Made by a program: the position numbers and the translations under genes. From NCBI RefSeq assembly GCF_020497125.1, contig NC_059094.1, forward strand, positions 5,373,733 to 5,437,732: DNA of 64,000 bases, given 5' to 3'. This stretch comes from Mauremys mutica. Lineage: Eukaryota > Chordata > Testudines > Geoemydidae. Positions 1-11,317 of this stretch are shown here, piece by piece. How positions within the stretch are numbered: the stretch's first letter is position 1; every line of letters begins with the position of its first letter. Below the pieces are notes generated by a model, which was given only the letters and a program-made list of their open reading frames with translations, searched no databases and had not been told where the DNA came from.

Positions 1-3000
1 CCCACCCCTCTCCTCTGGGGCGGCTGCCCTGGAGCTCTAGCAGGGAGCAGTCCCTTCAGCCCGAGGCTGGATTGTGCCTTGCTCCTGCAAAGGGGGTGCA
101 GAGGGTGAAGGGACCGTGTGGCCTTTCCTGCCTCTTTACACATCCACGGGGGAGCTGGCCAAGCGCTAATCATGGGGACACTGAGCTGCTGACAGCGGGC
201 GGCACAGCAGCCACGGTGGGTGGCCATGGGACAGAGCTTATGGCTCCACTGACCCACATGGGAGCTAACCACGAGCATGAGGCTGAGACGTCACCTGCTG
301 CCCTCCCCTGGCTGCTGATCCCTAAGGGTGGCACAAGGCTGGAACCATCCTCCTCCCACCCCCCATCCTTATAAACGAGCAGCTTCCCCCAGCCTTGTGT
401 TTTGCAGCCTGGTGCCGCGTGTCCTGTAGCAACGCTGCATATATCATCCTTGCCAGCCGCGCTGCTGCACTCGGCGCGCCGATCTGTTCGAGGGAGTTAC
501 AGCGCGGCGGCCGCAGCTCCCCCACCCGCCTGCCTCTCGGAAGGGCTGAGCTGGAATTACGCTGGTGCCGAATCCCAATTTCAAACTTTGCACCTGGTGT
601 CTGTGATGCGCTTCCTGTGACTGGCTTTGGTGCTCCCTGCTCTCCGCAGCCTTCCCCCCACCCCCCATTGCCTCTGCAAAGTGCTCCTGCCCTGAGCTGC
701 AGTGTCCTGGCTAGTGCCGGGGGAGGGGGTCTGGTCTGGTCTGGTCTCCTGGTCCATTCACCAAGGTGGGCAGGGGACCTGTACTGGGGCCGCTAACTCT
801 TCCGCCCTGGCTCCTGAGAAGCCAGGAGGAGGCTGCAACTTCCAGTCCCGCCCAGCGTGGGATGGGGATTGAACTGGTGACCTGGAGACGACAGGCCCAT
901 CGCCCATTCCCAGTGCCTGAGTGTCGTGGATGCAGAGACCCTCCTCAAACTTAGCACAGCAGGTGGCATTTGGGGGATGTGTCTGCTCGCTCCTGCTTCG
1001 CATTATCCACCCATGCTGTGGGGACGTCTACGCAGCCCTGGCAGCGGCTGCCAGCCTGGGAGGAGCCTCGGCTAGCAGGGCTGGTGCCAGCGCTCTGAAA
1101 ATAGCTGCGCAGACAGCGCTTTGAAGTTCCAGCTGCGGCTGACCTCGGGCTCTGACACCTGGGGCTTCATGGCTCAAGCTCCAGCCCGAGCTGCTCTCCC
1201 AGGGCTTTCTGCTGGTGGCCTAAATCCTGCTATTCTACCCTAGGCAAATCTTTTCTCCAATCCTTGCTGGGAGCAGAACAGCCAGCAGGCATCGTGGCCT
1301 CCCTCCCAGCTACCCATGGCATAGGCAGCTCAGCCCGTCCACCGCCTCCACCACTGGCCCAGTTCATGACACACCCACGGGCCCTGGTGTCAGACTTTCT
1401 CCACCCACTCCTTTGCCATCCCTCCCCACTCCCACTGCCGGGGGTCTCCTTGCCCCCAGCCCTGTGATGATAAGAGGGAACTGTATTATTGTTTATATTG
1501 CAGTAGCATCCCGAGGTCCTAGGCAGGGCTCGGGGACCTGGGGTGCTGGGCATTGTACCAACATCTGCTGAAAAGGCTGCCCCAGGGAACTAGCAGGCTC
1601 AGTATAAGATCACTGCTGACACCACCAAGTCACTAGAAAATATTCGTTGGAAAAGTTTCAGACCTTCCCAGGCTGTGATGCTTTTCTCGGTTTTGCAGCA
1701 TCTTGCCTGTACGTGTTAAATGCTGGTTAATAAACAGTTTGCTTTAACAAGCCTCCAAAATACCCCATGCTGATCTGTGGCTGGGGAGTGAAAAACAATC
1801 CTTGCTGTGTAGTCTGCACCTACCCTTTGACCTCCAGTTTCAAATCCGCTCTCACTAGCAGGACACGTCATATCTAACTGCTCTGCTCTGCCTGGGGAGG
1901 CTGGGAGGTTAATTATTGCTATTGCTTTTATGACTCCCGTCCAGCTGTACTAAAGGGTTAAATTCAATATATGTAACGGCATCACTTACTGCGCTAACTT
2001 CTCTTTGGGCTCTAACTTGCTTTGGCTGAATATGTCCTTGGCACATACCAGATGGAAACAGCTCGAGATAGCAGTGTTGGAGCAAGTCCTGAGGGTGGGA
2101 GTCACTTTCTTGGGAGATGAGAGGTGATGGACTGCATGCCGCAGACTCTGGGCAGCACGGCTGGACAGAGGGGTAGCGCTGCAGCAGGGGACAGGCAGCT
2201 ACAAATACGAGCTCACTGAGCTAAGTAAAATAGCCGGCTTGTGACACAGAAATAACACGCTGCACCTGTGACAGCTGCCATGTTGGATCCCGACTGCCGA
2301 GGCAAGGCAAGCTACGCATCCGCCTGAGAAGTGTTCATTCTGTCTTGGAGTCTGGGCAGCCATTAAACTATTACACGTGACCACCCTCTGCTTTATCATT
2401 CCCACTTCCCTTATGGCCAGTGCAGCGTGCAGCTAACCTGAGCAAAGGCGGGATTTTGTGCTTTCCCCCTTTAGTCACTCACTCACGGCTGTCATCTTCC
2501 TGGCCACCCACCTGTGGCCTTTCCCCCTGAAAAGGAGGCTCTGTTCAAATGCCAGCAGCAAGGTCCTTCTGCTGCCCAAATATGTCCCAGAATCCTCTAC
2601 AGCAGCGCTTCGAAGGAGTTTGGGCAAATGATTCTAGGGTGTGTCTGTAAACAGGTGCCCACCATACACAGCTGAGCAGAGAGAGAGCAGGCAAAATTCG
2701 TGCCCCTAAATGCAGGCCCCAGGACCTGTTTGCTGGGGACTGAGTAGGACAGTTCAATGGTTTGATGAACGCACTGAGAGGTCACATTGGAATATCTCTT
2801 CCTTGACCGGATAAGTGTAACACTAAGGTCTTGCTACACAGGGAATGTTACCAGTCTAATTACCATCCAGTGCTGGTCTGATGCTGCCCCCTTACGTGTG
2901 ACACCTGGCTTTCTGTGTGCCTAACACTGTCTCTGGTGCTCTCACCTCTTCCCCAGCAGGGAGACAGCCAGTCAGGTGGCATTTTTTCATCAGAATATTT

Positions 3001-4628
3001 TTTTAATGAAAATGAAAATTCCCACGGGGTCCTGAGGGTCTGGGTCATGAGTGTTCTTTGGGGTCCAGAGGAACCTAGGGCTGGATAAGGAAGGAATTGA
3101 GTAACTGTGTGCTGGGAGGAGATCCCGCAGTCCGGGGTGGGGTTAGCCCACCCTCAGACTAACCATAAATCAACCAGCAGCCCCCGTGTTCTCGCTCCTC
3201 ATGAATGCTCAGTTGTGCCTCTCATTTGCAGGGAATGACTGTGCATCAGACGTCTCCTTGCCCCTGGCTCCCCTGTCAATCTGACATCTTTGTCCCTCAT
3301 TGGTGATAGGGATTCAAGTGCAAAAGCTCTTTGGGTTTTTTAAAGGTTTCTTTTGCAGTAACCCTTCTTTATTCCAAGGCACTGAACCACCCAGCTTCTA
3401 AATCCTGATTACCCTGGCTCAGAGACTTTGCCTGAAGTATGACTTTGAATTAAGGATCTCAAATGTGCATTCAACTTCAGTTTAAAAGGGGTAGTTAACA
3501 CATTTTATAGAAAGAGCTATTATTAAATATGTTCGCTGAAGATTAACAACTGCTGAGTGTAATGGATACATGTCTGAGCACTATGATATATACTGAATTT
3601 CCCATTATATAGGGGCTGGATGTGTGTCTGCTAGAACAGAGCTAAGAATTCACAGCGAATAATTTAGCAGCTGAGTGGAGCATGTCTTTCTGCCTGTGGA
3701 ACTGTGTGGTGCCCTCAAATGCATTCTGCAGTTTTCTCACAGAGACCCAGCCATGCATGCTGGGGTGTAGTTGGCTAAAACCGCATCACACAGGGACAGC
3801 CCTAGATGTGAAGACTCCTGCTCCCAGGCCTGTTGAGCATCATGACCGCCTTCATCCTGAAAGATCAAAGCTGCCCCTGGTGTGGTGCTTCCCCTTTGAA
3901 TTTGTGTATGTCTCTGACCCCTTCCTGCAGAGACGAGCACCCTGACCCCCTGCTGCCAGGACATTGCTGCATCTCTCTTCAAGCCCAGTCTGCCTGGAGC
4001 CCTGTGTTTCAGCTGAGTGAATATGTCAGGGACTGAGACATGGGGGGTCTGACCTTGTGGTTAGAGCCAGAGCCCGACTTAGTGGTTACAGACAGGAACA
4101 GGAACTGGGAATCAGAGCCAGAGGCAGAAATGGACCAGGGAGCAGGGCTGGCACCGGGCAGGAACAAGGCAGACGCAGGTTTGCAGCAAGGCTGGGAATA
4201 AGGCAGGCACAGGAGAAATCACAGCTGTGGGTGGAAGCGTTGACAATGACCTGCCACTGCTGCTGCGCTTAAATACAGACCTGCCGGCTCCTTGAAGCCA
4301 ATCAGGTGGATGGGCCGAGCAGGCGATTCTGCTGCAGCCCAGCTGGGCTCACTAACCGGGCCTGCGGGTGAGCTGGTTAGTCCGAGGCTCGGCTGAGGGA
4401 ACTCTGGCACAAGGTTCCTGACAGAACAACACAAACTTTTCCCCTTCTGATTTTTATCTAAATTTGCTTCCTGGTGCTTTGCCCTTTCTCCATTTGTCAT
4501 CCGCGAATGTCTTGGCAATGAGTTGGTTGCAGGGAGTTGGCTCATTTGAAAGGAATTTTGCAGGATGTTTGCAGAAAGCAAACTCTGAATTAGCATCCCA
4601 AGCCTATGCATGGAAAACCTGATTCTCA
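1..4628. other. non-coding DNA, no gene supported
   Basis: No reading frame here resembles a known protein, and I see no splice-bounded coding exon. The first ~1.5 kb is GC-rich with many short frames that look like composition artefacts. A tRNA-like B-box in antisense lies near 870-880 but is too weak to call a SINE. The rest looks like single-copy sequence. Confidence 0.6.
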
Positions 4629-4800
4629 GGGCTTGTCTCCATAGAGAATTTTGCTGTTATAATTATATGGGTATAACCCATTGGGGTGCATTATACCAAC
4701 AGAGTACACTCTTACTCTGGAATAACGGGAAGTTATATTGTTTAATTACAGCAGCTTAACTACACAGGTATAATTATAATGGTAACGTTCCTTGTAGCAA
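4629..4800. repeat. possible MITE relic rich in TATAATTATA palindromes
   Basis: The stretch begins with GGCTTGTCTCCAT, close to the terminus style of several reptile MITEs, and contains repeated TATAATTATA-like palindromes and GGTATAA motifs, including TATAATTATA near the right end. No matching right terminus or target duplication is visible, so this is a tentative call for a decayed non-autonomous DNA transposon. Confidence 0.3.
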
Positions 4801-6916
4801 ACGCTTTGAGTTACACTCAGCCAGTCGGGGAAGAGATACATGCATGTTACCTACCTGTGCAGCCAATCGAATCAGCTTGAATTTCAGATCTGGAATAGCG
4901 CCGAGCTACAGGTCACGAATTATCCATATAAATTACTCAGCGAACGTATCTGTGTAAAACCAGGAAAACTGTAGCATGTTGGTGGACAATTTGCAAAGAG
5001 ATAAAGAGATGCTGTGGCTGAATAAATTGCTGTGAAATATTTGCCCAGTGTGGCCTCATACATCTTGTTTTTCACAGTAAACCTGCATTGATTTGTGAGG
5101 CCTATGGAAAAGAAACAAATAATCCATCAAGCACCTTTCTGGATCGAGCACTTGGAAACCTGACCCAGATGTGCCTGACAGGGCAGAAGGAATGACCAGC
5201 AGTGTCTCTAAAAAAGGAAGCTTTCTACTCCTGTTACTGCAATGGCAGGAAGCCAGGTCTGTTTGCTAAGCTACCCAAAAACAGTGCCAGGGGCTGCCAG
5301 ACTCATGGTGGGTTGATTTAGCTGAGAAATCAGTTCCCTTTTTTGTTTTGTGCAACCTCAGATTATCTTGCTGCTCAGTAATTTCTTCCTCTCCTGCTAT
5401 CCCTGGCTGGCTTTGGCAGTTTCTAAGCTCTCCAATGGGTGGGTGGGTTGGGAGGATGTCTGACAGTTTCTAAAAGCAATTCAGAGATGCCATCGCAGCT
5501 TAGTGGGAACATAACACGTCTACCAGGTTTGGATAGTTCCTTCCAACTGGAGTAGGGGAAATAAAATACCCACTTCTCTCCCCCCCCCCACAAAATAAGA
5601 CTTAAAAAGGATTTCAGATTAAAATAACTAGCTCAGGCGGGTCCTCTGTACTGAGAAGATCAAGTGCTAACGATGGTTCTGGCGTGTCGGTGACAGTTTT
5701 GTCTGTTGTATGTATATATATTTAAACTGTGAGACCACATGGGAGGTTCTTTATGCAGGCGAAGTGCCTACGACAGCCGCTGAGAACACATTGGCTCCTT
5801 TCTGCTGGCAAAAGGCTCATCCCATTAAAGGCTGTCGATACGGGGAAGGGAAATGACAAGGGTGCTTGGGAAGGGAGCGAGGCAGCAGGAGGAGACAGGA
5901 GCTGCCACCACCAATGTCATTACCGGGAAAGAGAACGAGCTTTGGCATAAATGTACCATGTGTTTTCATTAGCGGCAGCGGGGAGTGAGCCACTCGGAAG
6001 AGGCAGTATTTATACCACGGAAGGGAAAAAGATGCCCTACAGTATCACGTGGACTCCAGAGGGATTCACTGGCTCGGCATGTGAGCATAGTCCAGTCCCC
6101 TTTTTGTCCCAGGCCCGGGGGCTGCTGCACACCTAACCTGCGGGGGAGAAAGCTCCTGCCAAGCTCCAGGCCATCTCACGGGAAAGCACCTTCCTGACGC
6201 TTCGCTGTCAGCACGACCTGCCAGCATGGAGACCTCACATTCAGGCCTCACGGGCTACTGGCTCAGGACGTAGATTGTGCATGCGCTTGCTAGGCAGGAC
6301 TCTCCCAGCCTGTGGCTGGGCTGAAGCGACAACTCGTCAGAAACAAGAGCTGGTCCGAGCTCTGGAGACGGGTTTTTGGCCAGGACTTGCGTAAAGGCAG
6401 TTCTTCCCGGAAACAGTCTGATTCCCAACTCCTGCTGCGACAAAGACCTGGCTGAGCCTGTCAGCCAGCGTGCACAGATCAGGGTCTCTTTCCTCACACA
6501 ATCTATTTATTATTGTTGTTGTTGTTATTGTAAGCCCTGTGGCCACAAGCCTTAGAGAGTAGGGAGTTCACTATTGATTGTTGGTGAACAGGGGGAAGAG
6601 CAGCCCAGAGCTGCTGCGAATGCCAGATGGGCATAGGCAATGGAGCTCTCTGCTGCCATCTGTTGGTGAGCAAGGGGAAGTGAGTGGGCCAGGCCTCATT
6701 TGCATTTCAGTTATGTGACAGTTTGGGCATGTTGATCAAAATATAGTTAAGTTTTGAGTTTGGGGATAATAGAACATTGTCATCCCTGTTGTGTAAGGAC
6801 AGGGCAAAAGAACTCCACCAACTGTGCCTAGGTTAAAGGGTCACCCTGACCATGACAGTAGGCTGGCTTGGTTGGGTAGCAGAGCAAGACACATAGGCAG
6901 GAAGGATGGACTGCAC
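4801..6916. other. non-coding DNA, no gene supported
   Basis: No coding feature or recognised repeat apart from a short TTG/TTA microsatellite at 6506-6530 and a C-run near 5580. ORFs of 60-80 codons around 5.7-6.5 kb have no recognisable domain and overlap in several frames. Confidence 0.55.
6506..6530. repeat. short (TTG)n/(TTA)n microsatellite
   Basis: TTATTATTG followed by four TTG units; a simple repeat of about 25 bp. Confidence 0.8.
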
Positions 6917-7352
6917 TCATAGAATATCAGGGTTGGAAGGGACCTCAGGAGCTCATCTAGTCTGTCTCTCTGCCATGCTAAATGCAGGGTCAATACCCAA
7001 CTAAATAATTTCACCCAGGGCTTTGTCAAGCCTGACCTTAAAAACCTCTAAGGAAAGAGATTCCACCACCTCCCTAGGGAAACCATTCCAGTGCTTCACC
7101 ACCCTCCTAGTATAATAGTTTTTCCTAATATCCAACCTAGATCTCCCCCACTGCAACTTGAGACCATTGCTCCTTGTTCTATCTGCCACCACTGAGAACA
7201 GCCGAGCTCCATCCTCTTTGGAACCCCCCTTCAGGTAGTTGAAGGCTCCTATCAAATTCCCCCCTCACTCTTCTCTTCTGCAGACTAAACAATCCCAGTT
7301 CCCTCAGCCTTTCCTCATAAGTCATGTGCTCCAGCCCCCTAATTGTTTTTGA
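6917..7352 (-). mobile_element. CR1 LINE, 5'-truncated, antisense
   Basis: Read on the minus strand this is the 3' end of a CR1 retrotransposon: the C-terminal part of ORF2 downstream of the reverse transcriptase, then a short 3' UTR ending at the left edge. Protein-like pieces include [20 protein letters not shown] (about 7262-7340) and the [20 protein letters not shown] segment nearer the 3' end. The frame is broken: [11 protein letters not shown] replaces the usual region between the two pieces through small indels. It is more diverged than the copies at 8.7, 12.3 and 49.5 kb and only a few hundred bases long, as expected for 5' truncation during target-primed insertion. Confidence 0.9.
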
Positions 7353-7995
7353 GTCTTCCATGTCAACGATCTATCTCTGAAAACATTACAAAGAAGTAGC
7401 TTTTCCTGATGCCATAGGGGGCAGTAGTGCAGCTGAAAATTTCTAGTGAGCCCCCTTGCTCCCATCCAGCCATCTATAATACCTGCAATTATTACGTCTG
7501 GGTAGGCGGTAGAGTCCCCTCAGCAGAGCAGTCAGTGTTTCTCATGATCTGGCGATAGAGCTGTCTGACCCCTGACTCTGCCAACCCTGGATGACAGTGA
7601 GTGGGGATGCAGAGTGGTAGGGGGAAGTGCCTGTTGCAGGAACACGTTGCTGTACGGAAGGACTGCGTTTAAGACTATTGCCAAGACACCTTGGGGCATG
7701 GTGTGGGTGGAGTCTTACTTAATAGATATACAGATATTGTTGGTTTGTAATTTCTGGCTTCCCCAAGTTTATTCTGTGGGCCCTTCTTCCCCCAGTAAAG
7801 TTTTTTTTTTGGTTTTGTACAATGGACTCAGTGCTTGCTGGAGGGGAAGCATTGTCTGGCAAGGGCACCCAGGGGGTATTTCATCTTCCCAGGTTTCCGG
7901 GTTCAAGCCAATGTTATTTAAGTTCTCAGAAGGGACCCCCTAGGTAATTGAACCCAGTCCTTTTAGCCATCAGCAATACCTGGCCAAAGGGTGAC
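7353..7995. other. non-coding DNA between CR1 and fold-back element
   Basis: No recognised repeat or gene. A T-run occurs near 7801-7810. The right edge is the left copy of the 16-bp target duplication at 7996-8011. Confidence 0.55.
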
Positions 7996-8011
7996 ATTAT
8001 TATTACTGGTA

Positions 8012-8196
8012 TCAGAGGGGTAGCCGTGTTAGTCTGGATCTGTAAAAGCAGCAAAGAGTCCTGTGGCACCTTATCGACTAACAGACGTTTTGGAGCATGA
8101 GCTTTTGTGGGTGCATCCGACGAAGTGGGTATTCACCCACGAAAGCTCATGCTCCAATACGTCTGTTACTCTATAAGGTGCCACAGGACTCTTTGC
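8012..8196. mobile_element. fold-back Penelope-like (PLE) insertion with 16-bp TSD
   Basis: This 185-bp insertion is flanked by perfect 16-bp direct repeats, ATTATTATTACTGGTA, at 7996-8011 and 8197-8212. It consists of two inverted arms of about 63 bp (8051-8113 and 8134-8196) around a spacer; the left side carries an extra segment containing GTAGCCGTGTTAGTCTG. The family is abundant in turtles and I identify it as Penelope-like because its right arm has a hammerhead ribozyme layout, a known feature of such elements. The arm pairing is imperfect, with a few substitutions, so it is older than the similar copy at 23.3 kb. The alternative is an unrelated structured SINE; the family label is inference, while the target duplication and inverted repeat are seen directly. 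Confidence 0.75.
8117..8154 (+). ncRNA. hammerhead ribozyme-like motif (degenerate)
   Basis: The order of elements matches a minimal type hammerhead: CCGACGA at 8117-8123 (canonical CUGANGA with its U changed to C), stem II GTGGGT (8125-8130) pairing with ACCCAC (8135-8140) around ATTC, then GAAA (8141-8144), a stem III of G-C and C-G closed by TCAT, and U-C at the expected cleavage site (8153-8154). One extra A sits before stem II. The U-to-C change in the core probably inactivates it. Related motifs occur at 27948 and, decayed, at 29.4 kb. Confidence 0.5.
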
Positions 8197-8405
8197 ATTA
8201 TTATTACTGGTAGCTTTGACCAGCCCTAACTGAGATCAGAGCCCCATCGTGTTGAGTATTGTACCTGTGAAAGAGACAGTCCCTGCCCCAAAGAGCTCAC
8301 ATTTGAAACAGACAGGAAGAAGAAGTAATATTATCCCTCTTTTACTGAGGGAGAACATACTCGCTGTGGCGTTGCACTCCATATGATTTTATGAAAATAT
8401 GCTAA

Positions 8406-8438
8406 TCATAGAATCATAGAATATCAGGGTTGGAAGGG
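8406..8438 (-). mobile_element. 33-bp CR1 3'-end scrap
   Basis: Two copies of the CR1 terminal repeat CATAGAAT followed by ATCAGGGTTGGAAGGG, which is the antisense CR1 3' end, inserted between GCTAA and AATATAATG of the LTR. It is an extremely 5'-truncated copy. Confidence 0.7.
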
Positions 8439-8715
8439 AATATAATGTAACTGGAAAATGCTTCATGCAAAAGGTCTCTTGTAAGGTATCATTACAAAGT
8501 TTATAATCTACTGAGTGTGTTCATCCTATTTGTATAAATGTACCACTCTTGTATCTGAAACTAGAAATATGAAATATAACTCTGAGGCCTATTGTAATTA
8601 TGAAAGTGTGGGCCATTAATGGTGGTTTGGAATCTTGATGACTCCCATCAGCCAGGCCAATGGACTGTGGATGGCTCAGTTTGCAGGCAGGCCTTCCTGT
8701 GAGTCAGGCTGGGAG

Positions 8716-9515
8716 GAATATGATGAGGTTCAACAAGGACAAGTGCAGAGTCCTGCACTTAGGACGGAAGAATCCCATGCACTGCTACAGACTAGGGACC
8801 GAATGGCTGGGTAGCAGTTCTGCAGAAAAGGACCTAGGGGTTACGGTTGACGAAAAGCTGAATATGAGTCAACAGTGTGCCCTTGTTGCCAAGAAGGCTA
8901 ATGGCATTTTGGGTTGTATAAGTAGGGGCATTTCCAGCAGATCAAGGGATGTGATCATCCCCCTCTACTCAGCACTGGTGAGGCCTCATTTGGAGTACTG
9001 TGTCCAGTTTTGGGCCCCACACTACAAGAAGGATGTGGATAAATTGGAGAGAGTCCAGCGGAGGGCAACAAAAATGATTAGGGGGCTGGAGCACATGACT
9101 TATGAGGAGAGGCTGAGGGAACTGGGATTGTTTAGTCTGCAGAAGAGAAGAATGAGGGGGGATTTGATAGCTGCTTTCAACTACCTGAAAGGGGGTTCCA
9201 AAGAGGATGGATCTAGACTGTTCTCAGTGGTAGAAGATGACAGAACAAGGAGTAATGGTCTCAAGTTGCAGAGGGGGAGGTTTAGGTTGGATATTAGGAA
9301 AAACTTTTTCACTAGTAGGGTGGTGAAGCACTGGAATGGGTTACCTAGGGAGGTGGTGGAATCTCCTTCCTTAGAGGTTTTTAAGGTCAGGCTTGACAAA
9401 GCCCTGGCTGGGATGATTTAGTTGGGTTTGGTCCTGCTTTGAGCAGGGGGTTGGACTCGATGACCTCCTGAGGTCCCTTCCAACCCTGAGATTCTATGAT
9501 TCTATGATTCTATGA
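8716..9515 (+). mobile_element. CR1 LINE, 5'-truncated, sense, inside LTR
   Basis: Carries the ORF2 C-terminal half with no stop until 9421: [14 protein letters not shown] just after the RT palm, then [40 protein letters not shown] and the terminal segment ending in DKALAGMI. The 3' UTR is about 90 bp and ends in ATTCTATG repeats at 9491-9515. The reported open frame starts in LTR sequence at 8660 and reads into CR1 by chance. Sequence is nearly identical to the copies at 12.3 and 49.5 kb, so this family was active recently on a genomic time scale. It is not autonomous, because the endonuclease and most of the RT are absent. Confidence 0.95.
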
Positions 9516-9652
9516 ATGGAGGCTTGGGGTCTCACAGGAAATGTGACCATGTCACCTGGTACTGAAATCCATCTTAAACCTGGGGTTTTCTATTTAGAGG
9601 GGGGTCGGGTGGGGACCCCGAGAGATAAAAGATTCCCGCCTTGTGCCAGAGC

Positions 9653-9659
9653 TATATAA
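9653..9659 (+). promoter_or_regulatory. TATA box of the solo LTR
   Basis: TATATAA within GAGCTATATAAGGGGG, about 290 bp upstream of the LTR's AATAAA. It fits a retroelement U3 promoter; activity is inference. Confidence 0.55.
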
Positions 9660-9944
9660 GGGGGTGGAACAGAACAAAGGGGGCTGCAGTCATGAGAAAT
9701 CCCCGAGCTACCACCTGAGCTGGAACAAGGGCTGGACCAGGGGAGAGGATTGTGCCCAGACTAGGAAAGCGTCCAGTCTGTGATAGAAGCTTATTGAAAC
9801 ATCTCTGAGGGTGAGATTTTATCTGTATTTAGTGTTCTTACTGTATTAGCCTTAGACTTGCTTGTTTTAGTTTATTTTGCTTGGTAATTCACTTTGTTCT
9901 GTCTGTTACTACTTGGAACCACTTAAATCCTACTTTCTGCATTT

Positions 9945-9950
9945 AATAAA
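9945..9950 (+). terminator. LTR polyadenylation signal
   Basis: AATAAA in an A/T-rich context downstream of the TATA box, marking the R/U5 region of the solo LTR. Confidence 0.55.
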
Positions 9951-10360
9951 ATCACTTTTTACTTATTAATTAACTCAGGGTATGTATTAATACCTGGGGG
10001 AGCAAACAGCTGTGCATCTCTCTCGATCAGTGTTATGGAAGGCAAACAGTTTATGAGTTTACCCTGCCTAAGCTTTATACAGGGTAAAACAGATTTATCT
10101 GGGTTTAGACCCCATTGGGAGTTGGGCATCTGAGTGTTAGAGACAGGAACACTTCTGTGAGCTGCTTTCAATTAAGCCCACAGCTGTTAGGGGACGTGGT
10201 TCAGAGCTGGGTCTGGGTTTGCAGCAGGCTAGCGGGTCTGGCTCAAGCCAGGCAGGCCACTGAAGTCCCAAGCTGACAGGGAAAGCAGGGGCAGAAGTAG
10301 TCTTGGCACATCAGTTGGCAGCCCCAAGGGGGTTTCTGTGATCCAACCCATCACACTCGC

Positions 10361-11193
10361 CCCTTCACCTGGTCTCATCTATGCTGAAACTTGGAATACA
10401 GTGATTTGGGGGCATGATCCCACTGGCCACCATCATGCTGGAAACCAAATTAGTCCCCCTTTGGTTGAGTCTCCCCAGGGAATTGGTGGACAGCCTATTG
10501 CTTGAAGGGTCGAAAAGCTTCTCATATTCTGCAATGGGAGAATGTCCCAGAATGTTGCAATTTTCCAAGTGGTAGAGAAGCTAGAGGAATGGGGGGAGGG
10601 GAGGATTTGGGGTGAACTCAGTTAAGGGCTCTGCATGTTGTGATGTCTGGGAAGCCCTGTTTCCTTTCCTGCTAAGCTAAAGTTGAGTCCACAATTTATT
10701 TATGAGCCCTAGGTGCATTCACCTAAAACCCCAGGAATCCCCTTGGGCAGCAGGGGGTTCTGACTTCCTGGAGTGTGTGTCGCTGTCAGCCATGGAGCTA
10801 TTCGCTCTGCTGTGCCTGCACCAAGGCTGAATGACAGGAGCGTGCACCCAGGCAAACTCCCTTTCCTTTCCCTTCCCCCCGCTCCCCAGAGATGAATTTA
10901 CCTAGTTTTTTCTGCCCCATGGCCCTCTGCCTCTTCATCTGAGTCCTGCTGGCTCCCCTATTTCAGTGGGTCATGTAGGAATTGTGGGGCACGGCTGGCA
11001 TCTCTGGATCCCCATGGATTTCAATTTCCATGCTTATTTGGCTCTAGAATCAGCCCTCTCTATATGTTCTTTATGTGCCTCCCTGGGGGAGCAGAGGCCC
11101 GTTCCTGCTCCCATTTAAATGGCTAGGAGTCTGCCCCTGAATTCAACGGAAGTAGCTTGCTCTGTTGACATGTGAGGCACACATCTCCCTAGA
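10361..11193. other. non-coding DNA, nothing recognised
   Basis: No recognised repeat or gene between the LTR target duplication and the next LINE tail. Confidence 0.5.
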
Positions 11194-11290
11194 TCCATAG
11201 ATTTTAAGGGCAGATGGAACCACTGAGAAGATCATCTAGCTGACCTCCTGCATAACAGGCCATTGACTGTCACCCAGGAATTCCTGCTAG
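11194..11290 (-). mobile_element. LINE 3'-tail fragment (second CR1-type family)
   Basis: Antisense match to the tail family seen more completely at 39.42 and 56.0 kb: CATAGATTTTAAGGGCAGA, then a GATCATCTAG block and a GACCTCCTGCA block. About 95 bp and diverged. Confidence 0.6.
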
Positions 11291-11317
11291 GGGCCAGGTC
11301 CAGAGTATCCTGAGAGG

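Larger units (their letters stand above)
8365..10355 (+). repeat. solo LTR of an endogenous retrovirus-like element, with CR1 inside
   Basis: The unit starts TGTGGCG and ends ATCACA, with a 5-bp direct repeat CTCGC at 8360-8364 and 10356-10360. It holds a TATA box (9653-9659) and a polyadenylation signal (9945-9950) in the expected order, and no internal gag, pol or env sequence, so it is a solo LTR left by recombination between two LTRs. Two CR1 pieces interrupt it (8406-8438 antisense, 8716-9515 sense). Without them it would be about 1.16 kb. Similar A/T-rich U3 and AATAAA regions recur near 21-22, 34.4-35, 42.2-43 and 61.1 kb. Whether the source is ERV or Ty3-like cannot be settled from the LTR alone. 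Confidence 0.75.

Noticed and set aside
838..945. tRNA-like promoter boxes in antisense (B-box AGTTCAATCCC)
   Set aside because: The rest has no SINE core or tRNA fold that I could confirm; a single B-box is not sufficient.
1..1200. GC-rich start of window resembling a CpG-island promoter with TATA-like TATAAACG
   Set aside because: CpG content is only moderate and no coding exon with a splice donor follows.
9181..9399. Antisense frame [14 protein letters not shown], also at 13306, 37017 and 50211
   Set aside because: It recurs exactly opposite the CR1 ORF2 C-terminus and is a shadow of that codon usage.
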